Positions 46,167 to 53,970 of a DNA stretch of 64,000 nucleotides are shown piece by piece (the stretch's first letter is position 1; each line of letters begins with the position of its first letter). Below the pieces are notes generated by a model. The model saw only the letters and a list, made by a program, of their open reading frames with translations, did not search any database and was not told where the DNA came from. The position numbers and the translations under genes are program-made. The stretch comes from Pelomonas sp. V22 (GTDB taxonomy: Bacteria > Pseudomonadota > Gammaproteobacteria > Burkholderiales > Burkholderiaceae_C): positions 62,001 to 126,000 of the forward strand of contig NZ_JAGIXS010000007.1 in the NCBI RefSeq assembly GCF_030014915.1, given 5' to 3'.

Positions 46167-47129
46167 ATGCTCGTACCGACCCGCCGGCTGCGCCTGGCTT
46201 CGCTGTGCTGTGCGCTGCTGATGTCAGGGCTGGCTGCTGCCCAGGCACCCGGCCCAGCGGCCAGCGATGCCAAGGCCGGGGCCCTCAGCTATCCCGATGG
46301 CCGGCGCTACGAGGGGCCGCTGCTTGACGGGCAAGCGCATGGCCAGGGCGTGATGCTGTGGCCCGATGGCACGCGCTACGAGGGGGAGTTCGTGGCCGGC
46401 CGGCCCGAAGGCCGGGGCCGCCAGCGCTATGCCAACGGCGACAGCTACGACGGAGGCTGGAGCGCTGGCAAGCGCCAGGGTGAAGGCGTGATGAGCCTCG
46501 CCAACGGCGACAGGTTCGAGGGCCGCTTCGAGGCTGGCATTGCCTCCGGCCTGGGGCGCTACCTGTGGGCGAAGGGCGCGCGCTTCGAAGGCGAGCTTGC
46601 GGCCGGTCGGCCCAGCGGCAAGGGGCGGCTGCAGCTGCCCTCGGGCGACAGCTATGAGGGCAGCTTTGTGCTGGGCCAGCCCTCAGGCGCGGGCCTTGCC
46701 ATCTCGGCCCAGGGCTGGCGCTTCGAAGGCGAGTTCCGGGGCGGCCTCCCTACCGAGCGAGGGCGCTACAGCGCGGCGGATGGCAGCGAGCTGCAGCAGC
46801 CCGTGGCCCAGGCGGTGCGCGAGGCCCTGAGCCTGAAGCTGCCGCCCACCGGCTTCCTCAACAGGCCCTTGGCGGCCGCCATGGTGTGCACCCGCATGCC
46901 CAAGCCCGACGTGCCCTCCACCGGCAGCTGGAAGGGCGAGGCTGTGTACCGCTTCGTGGTCACGGTTTCGGACGGCAAGGTGTCCAACGTTCGCGCGACG
47001 GCCTTGAAGCACCCGGGTCCGCAGAAGGTCGACGAGGTCTTGGTGGCCTCGTTCACCAAGACCTTCGACGGCTACCACTGCCCAGGCAACCACGTGTTCG
47101 TGCAGGAGTTCCAGGTCCGCGTCGATTGA
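46167..47129 (+). CDS. Secreted MORN-repeat protein
   Basis: 320 residues. Signal peptide (about 1-26, ending AAAQA), then seven MORN repeats of 22-23 residues (about 39-200), for example DGTRYEGEFVAGRPEGRG and NGDSYDGGWSAGKRQGEG. The C-terminal 90 residues, with YRFVVTVSDGKVSNVRA and two Cys, look like a small beta domain, perhaps TonB-C-like; that is only a suggestion. MORN repeats bind lipids or proteins. AGGGAG precedes the ATG by 5 bases. Convergent with the symporter gene. Confidence 0.85.
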   Translation: MLVPTRRLRLASLCCALLMSGLAAAQAPGPAASDAKAGALSYPDGRRYEGPLLDGQAHGQGVMLWPDGTRYEGEFVAGRPEGRGRQRYANGDSYDGGWSAGKRQGEGVMSLANGDRFEGRFEAGIASGLGRYLWAKGARFEGELAAGRPSGKGRLQLPSGDSYEGSFVLGQPSGAGLAISAQGWRFEGEFRGGLPTERGRYSAADGSELQQPVAQAVREALSLKLPPTGFLNRPLAAAMVCTRMPKPDVPSTGSWKGEAVYRFVVTVSDGKVSNVRATALKHPGPQKVDEVLVASFTKTFDGYHCPGNHVFVQEFQVRVD

Positions 47130-47136
47130 GCGGCGG

Positions 47137-47153
47137 GCGGCCTTTCGGGCCGC
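47137..47153. terminator. Short hairpin between convergent genes
   Basis: GCGGCC and GGCCGC pair around TTTCG in the 33 bases separating the MORN and symporter stops. It could act on both strands, but the stem is short and lacks a T-tract. Confidence 0.35.
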
Positions 47154-47162
47154 TCGGGTTGC

Positions 47163-48608
47163 TCAAGCCTGACGGCGGCTGACTGCCCACAGCCCTGCGA
47201 ACGTCAGCCCTGCATTCAGCACCAGCAGCTCCAGCCCCAGCTCGTAGCCGCCGAACAGCGCCTTCTGCTGGCTGTCGACGATCCAGCAAAGGAGCGGGGC
47301 GGCCAGGGCAACGAGGGGCACGAGGGCATCCTTGACGCTGCGCCGCGTCAGCAGGCCGAAGGCGAACAGGCCCAGCAGCGGCCCGTAGGTGTAGCCGGCG
47401 AGCTTGAGGATCAGGCCGATCATGCTGGCGTTGTCGATCCAGCGGAATACCAGCACCAGCACGAGGAACAGCGCCGCGAACGAGAGGTGGACGCGCTTGC
47501 GCACCTGCTGGCGGCGCGCGTCGTCCCAGTCGGCGCGGCGCTGCAGGCCGAGCAGGTCGATGCAGAAGCTGGAGGTCAGCGCCGTGATCGCGCCATCGGC
47601 GCTCGGGAACAGCGCCGAGATCAGGGCCACGATGAACACGAGCTGCACGATGGCCGGCAGGTGCTGCAGCACGACGGTGGGGAACAGCGCATCGCCGCGC
47701 GCCGCAATGCCCTGCTGCCGCGCATACATCTGCAGGAGCCCGCCCAGCACCAGGAACAGCAGCACCACGCCCAGCATGATGACGCTCATCAGGAGGATGT
47801 TCTTCTGCGAGTCGGCAAGGCGCTTCACCGAGATGTTCTTCTGCATCATCTCCTGGTCCATGCCGGTCATCGCGATGGCGATGCAGGCGCCGGCGAGCAG
47901 CTGCTTGCCCCAGAACAAGCGGCTGTCGGGCTCGGTGACGAAGACGCGCGACAGCCCCTGGTCGGCCAGGGCCGTGGCCGCGCTGGAGAAGTCCAGCCCC
48001 AGGGCCTGCATCAGCCAGGCCAGGCAGACCACCAGGCCGGTCAGCATGCCTGCGGTCTGCAAGGTGTCGGTCCAGACGATGGTCTTGACCCCGCCCTCGA
48101 AGGTGTAGAGCAGGATCATCAGCAAGAGCACGGCCGTGGTCAGCCAGAAGGGCATGCCGAAGCTGTCGAGGATGGCGTCCTGCAGGATGCGCACCACGAG
48201 GTAGAGCCGCGCCGTGGCGCCGAGCGTGCGCGAGAGGATGAAGAAGCTGGCGCCGGTGCGGTAGCTGCGCGGCCCCAGGCGCTCGCCGAGGTAGTGGTAG
48301 ATCGAGGTCAGGCGCAGCCGGTAATAGAGCGGCAGCAGCACGAAGGCGATCACCGCGTAGCCGAGCATCTGGCCGAGGGCGATCTGGAAGTAGCTGAACT
48401 GCGTGGCGCCCACCGCGCCCGGCACGCTGATGAAGGTGACGCCCGACAGCGAGGTGCCGATCATGCCGAAGGCGACCAGCAGCCAGTTGCTGCTGCGGTT
48501 GCCGACGAAGAAGCTCTCGTTGTCGGCGCCGCGCGAGGCGAACCAGGCCACGCCGAGCAGGAGCGCGAAATAGATCAGCACGACGATCAGCAGCAGCGAA
48601 GCGGACAT
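47163..48608 (-). CDS. Sodium:solute symporter (SSS family)
   Basis: 481 residues with about thirteen TM helices. Early segments SNWLLVAFGMIGTSLSGVTFISVPG and YRLRLTSIYHYLGERLG, and the GGVKTIVWTDTLQ block are typical of the SSS/LeuT-fold Na+-coupled transporters (proline, glucose, pantothenate and sialic acid uptake). Substrate not predictable. It stands alone; the next gene starts 82 bases upstream. Confidence 0.9.
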   Translation of the reverse strand: MSASLLLIVVLIYFALLLGVAWFASRGADNESFFVGNRSSNWLLVAFGMIGTSLSGVTFISVPGAVGATQFSYFQIALGQMLGYAVIAFVLLPLYYRLRLTSIYHYLGERLGPRSYRTGASFFILSRTLGATARLYLVVRILQDAILDSFGMPFWLTTAVLLLMILLYTFEGGVKTIVWTDTLQTAGMLTGLVVCLAWLMQALGLDFSSAATALADQGLSRVFVTEPDSRLFWGKQLLAGACIAIAMTGMDQEMMQKNISVKRLADSQKNILLMSVIMLGVVLLFLVLGGLLQMYARQQGIAARGDALFPTVVLQHLPAIVQLVFIVALISALFPSADGAITALTSSFCIDLLGLQRRADWDDARRQQVRKRVHLSFAALFLVLVLVFRWIDNASMIGLILKLAGYTYGPLLGLFAFGLLTRRSVKDALVPLVALAAPLLCWIVDSQQKALFGGYELGLELLVLNAGLTFAGLWAVSRRQA

Positions 48609-48690
48609 GGGGCCTGGTGCGAAATGAGGGCTGGGCGATTATGGGTAGCGTGCTGGCCTGCCCCCATTCCCGCCGAGCGGGGCCCCATAA

Positions 48691-49866
48691 CTAGAGATCG
48701 CGGGCCAGCGCGCCGAAGCGCTGCAGCATGTCCTGCCAGTAGGGCACGATGCATTCCAGATGGCCCGAGGGGCTGGCCTGGCATTCGGTCAGGCTGAGGC
48801 TCGCGGCGCCGCGCGCACGCATGGCGTCAAAGGCGTGCGTGCTGTTGACGAAGGGCACGGTGCGGTCATCGCGGCCATGGAACAGAGCCATCGGTGCGCG
48901 CGGCAACCAGTCCGCCACATTGCAGCGCTGCACGATGGCGTCGCGCTGGTCATCCAGGAAGAGATCGATGAAGTCGCTGCGAAACACGATGTCCGTGTCG
49001 TCCGGCAGCGCTTGCTTCAGCAGTTGCTTGCGGACCTCGCGCCGCACGCTGCCGCCCAGGTATTTGAGGAAGCCCGGGTTGATCAGGGCGGCCAGCACCG
49101 GCTGCTCGTCGCGCAGCTGATCAAGCGCCGCGTCCAGCGTGGCCATCACGTCGTACGGCCCGGCGCCCACGGCAGTGGCGGTGAGGCCGGTGTCGCGGCC
49201 GCTCTGCTGCAGGGCGCGCTGCGCGGCCAGCGTCACATGGCCGCCTTCCGAATAGCCGGTCAGGAAGAGCTGGCCGTTGAGCTTGCGGCCCTGGCCCTGC
49301 AGCCAGAAGCGCGTGGCGGTCAGCGCGTCGACGACCGCCGCCGCCATCGGATCGGCCAGCAGGTAGGGATGGGCCGTGCCCTTGGTGCTGCCATAGCCCA
49401 CGTAGTCCACCGCCAGCACCGCATAGCCGAGCGAAGCCATCAGCATCGCCGGCTCATCGGCCGTGGCGTGGTTGCTGGGCGCATCGGCATCGTGGAACAA
49501 GGTGCCGTGCTGATAGAGCAGCAGCGGGCTCGTCGCTGCGGCGGGCTTGTCGGGCTGGGCGATGAGGGCCGAGGCGGTGACGGCGGCGCCGTCGGCATCG
49601 CTGCTCTGGTACTCGATCCGCCAGGCCTGCACCGCATAGCGCGGCCGCATCACCGGCGCGCGCGTTGCCGCTTTCAAAGCCTGGCTGAACTGCTCGGCGC
49701 TGACACGCGTGAGGGCGGCGGCCTTGCGGTATTCGCCCGGGCCGCTGGCATTGAGCAGCACCGGCTCGGCGGCCTGCGGCAGGGTAGTGCCGGGCGCGCT
49801 GCCGCCACCACCACCGCAGGCGGCCAGCAGCAGCGTGCACAAGGACAGCAAGAGCCAGCGGCGCAT
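48691..49866 (-). CDS. Lipoprotein alpha/beta hydrolase (secreted lipase/esterase-like)
   Basis: 391 residues. Lipobox LLAAC followed by a Gly tract, so it is a lipid-anchored periplasmic or outer-membrane protein. Serine hydrolase fold: nucleophile in GYSEGGH, acid in FHGRDDRTVP and His in SGHLEC; the oxyanion region YQHGTLF is present. It lies last in the sigma-factor operon, 38 bases after the anti-sigma gene, so it could be a regulon member. Ester specificity unknown. Confidence 0.85.
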   Translation of the reverse strand: MRRWLLLSLCTLLLAACGGGGGSAPGTTLPQAAEPVLLNASGPGEYRKAAALTRVSAEQFSQALKAATRAPVMRPRYAVQAWRIEYQSSDADGAAVTASALIAQPDKPAAATSPLLLYQHGTLFHDADAPSNHATADEPAMLMASLGYAVLAVDYVGYGSTKGTAHPYLLADPMAAAVVDALTATRFWLQGQGRKLNGQLFLTGYSEGGHVTLAAQRALQQSGRDTGLTATAVGAGPYDVMATLDAALDQLRDEQPVLAALINPGFLKYLGGSVRREVRKQLLKQALPDDTDIVFRSDFIDLFLDDQRDAIVQRCNVADWLPRAPMALFHGRDDRTVPFVNSTHAFDAMRARGAASLSLTECQASPSGHLECIVPYWQDMLQRFGALARDL

Positions 49867-49904
49867 GGTGGCGACTCCGACCGGCGATGCCGGTGGCTCT
49901 GAGC

Positions 49905-50747
49905 TTACGACTTGATCAGCTGCGCGTACACCAGGCCGCCGAGCTGGGCCAGGCGCTCGCGCGCGATCTGGCCGGACAGCGCATAGCCCAGTCGGCCCTC
50001 CAGCCAGTAGAAGCTTTGCGTGGCATTGCCCGGCAACTGGGAGGCGGGCGCAAAGCGGAAGGCGGCCGGCGCTTCCTCGCCCGGGGCCCGCACCGAGACG
50101 TAGAGCGTGACGCGCTCACCGGCCGTCGATTCGAACATGAACATCGCGCGGGCCAGGCCCGGCAGGCCTTGCGCGCCCAGGGCATCGGCCTGGCCGGCCG
50201 GCAGCAGGCGGCCGCCGACCAGGTGGAAGCCGGCCGATGTCAGGTCCGGCAGGGCCAGCGGCGTGCCGAGGCGCTTGCCCAGCCACTGCACCAGATGCGC
50301 CTGCTCGGCGGCCGAGACTTCGACCGGATGGCGCTGCTCCACCTGGTAGAGCACATGGGCGATCGCCGCATCGCGAACGAAGCCAGGTGCCGCCTGGGCT
50401 TGCAAGGCGGGTGCTTCGGCCTGCAGGCTGCGGGTGTTCCAGCCGGCCAGGCCACCCACGGCCAGCAGCACGGCAGCGGCCAGGCCCTGGCGCAGCCAGC
50501 GCGAGGCATTGGCGGCGTGGCGCTGGCGCTTGAGCGGGCGCAGGAGCGCCTCGGGCAGCGGCTCGTCCAGCAGCTCGGCATGCAGGCCTTGCAGGGCCAC
50601 GCGCTGGCTGCGCCAGTCCAGCACGGCCTGCGCCTCCTCGGGATGCTGGCGCAACCACTCGGCCACGGCCTCGGCCTCGAGCGGGCCGAGCTGGCCATCC
50701 ACGTAGGCATGCAGGCTGGCGCTGCTGATCTCGGGCGGGCGGGTCAT
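49905..50747 (-). CDS. Membrane anti-sigma factor
   Basis: 280 residues. N-terminal anti-sigma domain (about 9-50: SLHAYVDGQLGPLEAEAVAEWL), basic linker, one TM helix (about 86-106), then a periplasmic part. No His/Cys zinc-binding (ZAS) motif is visible, so it is of the zinc-free type. Begins 25 bases after the ECF sigma gene and should hold that sigma factor inactive at the membrane until a periplasmic signal arrives. Confidence 0.85.
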   Translation of the reverse strand: MTRPPEISSASLHAYVDGQLGPLEAEAVAEWLRQHPEEAQAVLDWRSQRVALQGLHAELLDEPLPEALLRPLKRQRHAANASRWLRQGLAAAVLLAVGGLAGWNTRSLQAEAPALQAQAAPGFVRDAAIAHVLYQVEQRHPVEVSAAEQAHLVQWLGKRLGTPLALPDLTSAGFHLVGGRLLPAGQADALGAQGLPGLARAMFMFESTAGERVTLYVSVRAPGEEAPAAFRFAPASQLPGNATQSFYWLEGRLGYALSGQIARERLAQLGGLVYAQLIKS

Positions 50748-50772
50748 GGCTGGCCTCGGCTTCCTCTTCGTT

Positions 50773-51309
50773 TCATTTGACGACCCGCAGTGGCGGCGGG
50801 CTCGCCGGCCGCTGCTGCGGCGCGGCCTGCCCCATCAGCTGGCGCATGCGCTCGCGCGCCCGGGACAGCCGCGACATCACGGTGCCAATCGGCAACTCCA
50901 GCACCCGCGCCGTTTCCTCGTAGCTGAGCTCCTCGACACAGACCAGCAGCAGGACCTCGCGCGCCGCCGCCGGCAAGGCCGCCAGTGCGCGCTCCAGGTC
51001 CAGGCGCTGCTCCAGTGCCTGGTGAGGCTCGTGGCGCGGTGCCAGCGAATCCGTGAATTCCTCGAAGCTGCCGACATGCTCGTCGCGCCGCTGGTTGAGG
51101 AAGAGCCGGTGCATCATCGTCAGCAGCCAGGCGCGCAAGGAGGCACTGCGGTCCTCATGCGCCGGATCGGGCCGCCAGAGCGAGGCCTTGCGGCTGGCGC
51201 GCTCCAGCACGTCCTGCAGCAGGTCGTCGGCGCGGGCGCTGTCGCCGGTCAAGAGCCGGGCATAGCGCCGCAGCCGCGGCAGATGGGGCAGGGCCTCGTC
51301 GAGCAGCAT
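50773..51309 (-). CDS. ECF-type RNA polymerase sigma factor
   Basis: 178 residues from ATG 51309 (a TTG at 51315 would add two). Region 2 includes LPRLRRYARLLTGDSARADDLLQDVLERA, region 4 includes LPAAAREVLLLVCVEELSYEETARVL and IGTVMSRLSRARERM. There is no region 3, as usual for ECF sigma factors. Partnered with the anti-sigma gene immediately downstream; likely controls its own operon. No Shine-Dalgarno of note, which fits coupling to the upstream lipoprotein gene 27 bases away. Confidence 0.92.
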   Translation of the reverse strand: MLLDEALPHLPRLRRYARLLTGDSARADDLLQDVLERASRKASLWRPDPAHEDRSASLRAWLLTMMHRLFLNQRRDEHVGSFEEFTDSLAPRHEPHQALEQRLDLERALAALPAAAREVLLLVCVEELSYEETARVLELPIGTVMSRLSRARERMRQLMGQAAPQQRPASPPPLRVVK

Positions 51310-51336
51310 GAGCAAGGGCCTGGATGCCTCAGGTGT

Positions 51337-51708
51337 TCAAGGCGTGGCGGTGTGCCAGACCTTGTTGAAGCCGTCGCCGGTGCGGTCACCCGGCTTTGCG
51401 TCCTTGACCCAGAAGTACAGCGGCTTGCCCTTGTAGGCCCATTGCTTGCTGCCGTCGTCGCGGGTCACGAGGCTCCAGTCGCCGCTGGCCGCAGCGTCGG
51501 CCGCGGCCATCAGGGGCGGCCAATTGGCGGCGCAGGGGCCGTTGCAATTGCTCTTGCCGCCGCCGTCCTTGTCGAAGGTGTAGAGCGTCATCGAGTTGGC
51601 CGTGCCGACCAGGGCGCCGTCCAGGGGCTTGGCCGGCGGTGGGGCCATGGCGGCGCAGGCCGCGAGGGCGATCAAGGTGCTCGTGGCGAGCAGGGTGCGC
51701 AAAGACAT
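51337..51708 (-). CDS. COG4315-type lipoprotein with repeated beta units
   Basis: 123 residues, from ATG 51708 with AGGAG 6-7 bases upstream. Signal peptide ends in a lipobox (LIALAACAAM). Body contains MTLYTFDKDGGGKSNCNGPC, NWPPL and WAYKGKPLYFWVKDAKPGDRTGDG, the signature of the small secreted lipoproteins of COG4315. Function unknown. First gene of an operon with ECF sigma and anti-sigma, a frequent arrangement, so probably a target or sensor of that system. Confidence 0.85.
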   Translation of the reverse strand: MSLRTLLATSTLIALAACAAMAPPPAKPLDGALVGTANSMTLYTFDKDGGGKSNCNGPCAANWPPLMAAADAAASGDWSLVTRDDGSKQWAYKGKPLYFWVKDAKPGDRTGDGFNKVWHTATP

Positions 51709-51734
51709 CGAAGGCTCCTTCAGGGGTTGGAGCT

Positions 51735-51765
51735 CGTTAAACACCTGGGCTGGACGCTTTATTCC
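51735..51765 (-). promoter_or_regulatory. Candidate ECF-sigma promoter of the lipoprotein-sigma operon
   Basis: On the minus strand, GGAATAAA is followed 15 bases later by GTTTAA, 26 bases before the lipoprotein start. GGAA-type -35 elements with a short A/T-rich or GTnTAA -10 are usual for ECF sigma factors, so this site may be recognised by the sigma factor encoded two genes on. Confidence 0.4.
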
Positions 51766-51775
51766 ATGGTCGCCA

Positions 51776-52324
51776 TCAATATGTTCGGCTGCCCTTGAAC
51801 TGGGCGTGCTGGCGGCGCTGTAGCGTCGTGGCCTTGCCCATCGCCTCGAACGAGACGCGGGCATGGGCATGCATGATGGCCAGGCCCAGGGCGTCGGCCG
51901 CGTCGGTGCCGGGCAGGCCGGGCAGGGCGAGGAGGCGCTGCACCATCAGCTGCACCTGCTCCTTCTTGGCATGGCCGTGGCCGACGATGGCCTTCTTCAT
52001 CTGCAGCGCGGTGTACTCCGAGACCGCGAGGTCCGAGGCCACCAGGCCGGTGAGCGCCGCGCCGCGTGCCTGGCCCAGCAAGAGCGTCGATTGCGGATTG
52101 ACGTTGACGAAGACGATTTCCACGGCGGCGCATTGCGGCTGGTAGCGCGCCACGACTTCACGCACGCCGTCGAAGATGATCTTCAGCCGCGCCGGCAGCT
52201 CGCCTGCCGCCACGGCGCTGGTCTTGATCGTGCCGCTGGCGACATAGGACAGGCGCGGGCCGTCGGCATCGATGACGCCAAAACCCGTTGTCTGCAAACC
52301 AGGGTCGATGCCAAGAATTCGCAT
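51776..52324 (-). CDS. ruvC: Crossover junction endodeoxyribonuclease RuvC
   Basis: 182 residues. Resolves Holliday junctions with RuvAB. Starts [19 protein letters not shown] (catalytic Asp7); the second acidic site lies in [10 protein letters not shown], with [16 protein letters not shown] at the end giving the last acids. ATG overlaps the upstream cdsA-like stop by 1 base. In related genomes ruvC typically follows purH; here about 9 kb separates them. Confidence 0.97.
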   Translation of the reverse strand: MRILGIDPGLQTTGFGVIDADGPRLSYVASGTIKTSAVAAGELPARLKIIFDGVREVVARYQPQCAAVEIVFVNVNPQSTLLLGQARGAALTGLVASDLAVSEYTALQMKKAIVGHGHAKKEQVQLMVQRLLALPGLPGTDAADALGLAIMHAHARVSFEAMGKATTLQRRQHAQFKGSRTY

Positions 52325-53316
52325 CAGAGATTCGCCTTGAAATACCAGCGCACCGAATGGAAGAACACCGGCGCCGCGAAGCACAGCACCGCAATGCGGT
52401 CCAGCAGGCCGATGGCGCCGGTGATGGAGCTGCTATTGCCCCAGTAGATCACGCCGAAGTCCTTCTTCAGCGCCCGCATCACCAGGCCGCCGAGGGCGCC
52501 GGCCAGCGAGGCGATCACGGCCATCACCAGGGCCTGGCCGGCCTTGAAGGGCGTGATCCAGTAGAGCAGGGTGCCGGTCAGCGCGGCCGCCAACTGGCCG
52601 AGCCATAGCGCGCGCCAGGAGAAGCTGCGGCTGATGCGCCGCGCCACAGGACGGCGGCGCAGTGAGCGCGAGGCCACCTCCTGCACGATCTGGCCCACGC
52701 CCACGGCCATCACCATGAAGAACAGCAGGAAGGGCCCACGCCCCTCGTAGCCCTTGAACTCCAGCAGCAGCAGGGCAGGGCCATGCGAGAGCCCATAGAC
52801 ACAGACCATGATGCCCCACTGGATCTTGGCATTGCGTTCGAGGAACTGGGCCGGGTCGTCGGCAAAGGCGCTCACCACCGGGATGGCCAGGAAGCCATAG
52901 ACCGGGATCAGGACGCTGAACAGGTCGAAATGCCGCGTGGCCACCAGCACGTACTGCAGGGGCAGCAGCACGAAGAAGCTGAGGATCAGGCTGCGGTGGT
53001 CGGCACGGCGCGTGTGCATCAGCGTGATGAACTCGCGCAGCGCGAGGAAGGAGAACACGCCGAACAGCAGCGTGGCGCCCACCGGCCCTGAAATCCAGGC
53101 CAGCCAGAACAGGATGGAGCCGACCCACACCGCATTGAGGTCGCGCTTGAACTGCAGCCAGTTGCCCTCGGCCGCGGCGCTGCGTTTCTCGGGATCGCGC
53201 AGCGAATAGAGAAAGCCGCCAAGGCTGATCAGAAACAGCAGGCCGAACAGCAGCAGGAACAAGAGAGCGATGTGCTCGCTCGCCGACATGGCCTTGAGGT
53301 TGCGCCAAAAGCTCAT
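52324..53316 (-). CDS. Phosphatidate cytidylyltransferase-like membrane protein (CdsA family)
   Basis: 330 residues with about eight TM helices. The C-terminal block [13 protein letters not shown]...[12 protein letters not shown] corresponds to the CDP-alcohol/CTP transferase signature, in a slightly degenerate form: the Asp-Arg pair is kept but the usual PGHGG loop is altered. Likely makes CDP-diacylglycerol or a related activated lipid. Coupled by 4 bases to the PlsC-like gene upstream, so phosphatidate made there could be its substrate. Confidence 0.8.
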   Translation of the reverse strand: MSFWRNLKAMSASEHIALLFLLLFGLLFLISLGGFLYSLRDPEKRSAAAEGNWLQFKRDLNAVWVGSILFWLAWISGPVGATLLFGVFSFLALREFITLMHTRRADHRSLILSFFVLLPLQYVLVATRHFDLFSVLIPVYGFLAIPVVSAFADDPAQFLERNAKIQWGIMVCVYGLSHGPALLLLEFKGYEGRGPFLLFFMVMAVGVGQIVQEVASRSLRRRPVARRISRSFSWRALWLGQLAAALTGTLLYWITPFKAGQALVMAVIASLAGALGGLVMRALKKDFGVIYWGNSSSITGAIGLLDRIAVLCFAAPVFFHSVRWYFKANL

Positions 53317-53945
53317 GTGGCCCGCTCCTGCACCGGCCTTTGAGCCATGACGGCCGCACGGGCCCGTTCCAGAAAGGCCCGCTTGTCTTCACCCGGCTCT
53401 ATCTGCATGGGCTCGCCAAAGGTCACCGTGCACAGGATGGGCACGGGCACAACCTCGCCCTTGGGCATCACGCGCTGCACGTTGTCGATCCAGGTGGGGA
53501 TCAGCTGCACATCGGGGAACTGCTCGGCGAGGTGGTACAGGCCGGCCTTGAAGGGCTGCGGGTCGCCCTTGCTGGAGCGCGTGCCCTCCGGAAAGATCAC
53601 CAGCGAGTCGCCATGCGACAGCGCCTCGACCAAGGGCTCCAGCGGGTCTTCATCGGGATTGCTGCGCGTGCGGCTGACGAAGATGGCGTTGAACACATCC
53701 TGGGTCAGCCATTGCTTGAACGGCGACGAGGTCCAGTAGTCGCGCGCGGCGATGGGGCGGGTCTGGGCCCGCAGCTCGCGCGGCAGCGCCGCCCAGATCA
53801 ACACCCAGTCGAAGTGACTCTGGTGGTTGGCGAAGTAGATGCGCTGCTCGGCGGTGGGCGGGCAGCCTTTCCAGTGGCCTTGCGTGCCGGTGATCAGGCG
53901 CGCCAGGAACGAAAGGAAGAGGCCGGCAAAGTCGGCAAGGGACAT
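53313..53945 (-). CDS. 1-acyl-sn-glycerol-3-phosphate acyltransferase-like protein (PlsC family)
   Basis: 210 residues. Motif I NHQSHFDW (HX4D: His41, Asp46) and motif III FPEGTRS are intact, so acyltransferase chemistry is expected. N-terminal segment is hydrophobic, fitting a peripheral or single-TM inner-membrane enzyme. 25 bases downstream of the chemoreceptor stop and overlapping the CdsA-like gene. Confidence 0.86.
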   Translation of the reverse strand: MSLADFAGLFLSFLARLITGTQGHWKGCPPTAEQRIYFANHQSHFDWVLIWAALPRELRAQTRPIAARDYWTSSPFKQWLTQDVFNAIFVSRTRSNPDEDPLEPLVEALSHGDSLVIFPEGTRSSKGDPQPFKAGLYHLAEQFPDVQLIPTWIDNVQRVMPKGEVVPVPILCTVTFGEPMQIEPGEDKRAFLERARAAVMAQRPVQERAT

Positions 53946-53970
53946 GGGGCGGATTATCTCCGCCCCTGCC

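Noticed and set aside
48607-48688. ATGGGGCC/GGCCCCAT inverted repeat around the symporter start
   Set aside because: Eight-base arms 66 bases apart in GC-rich DNA are expected by chance; no other support.
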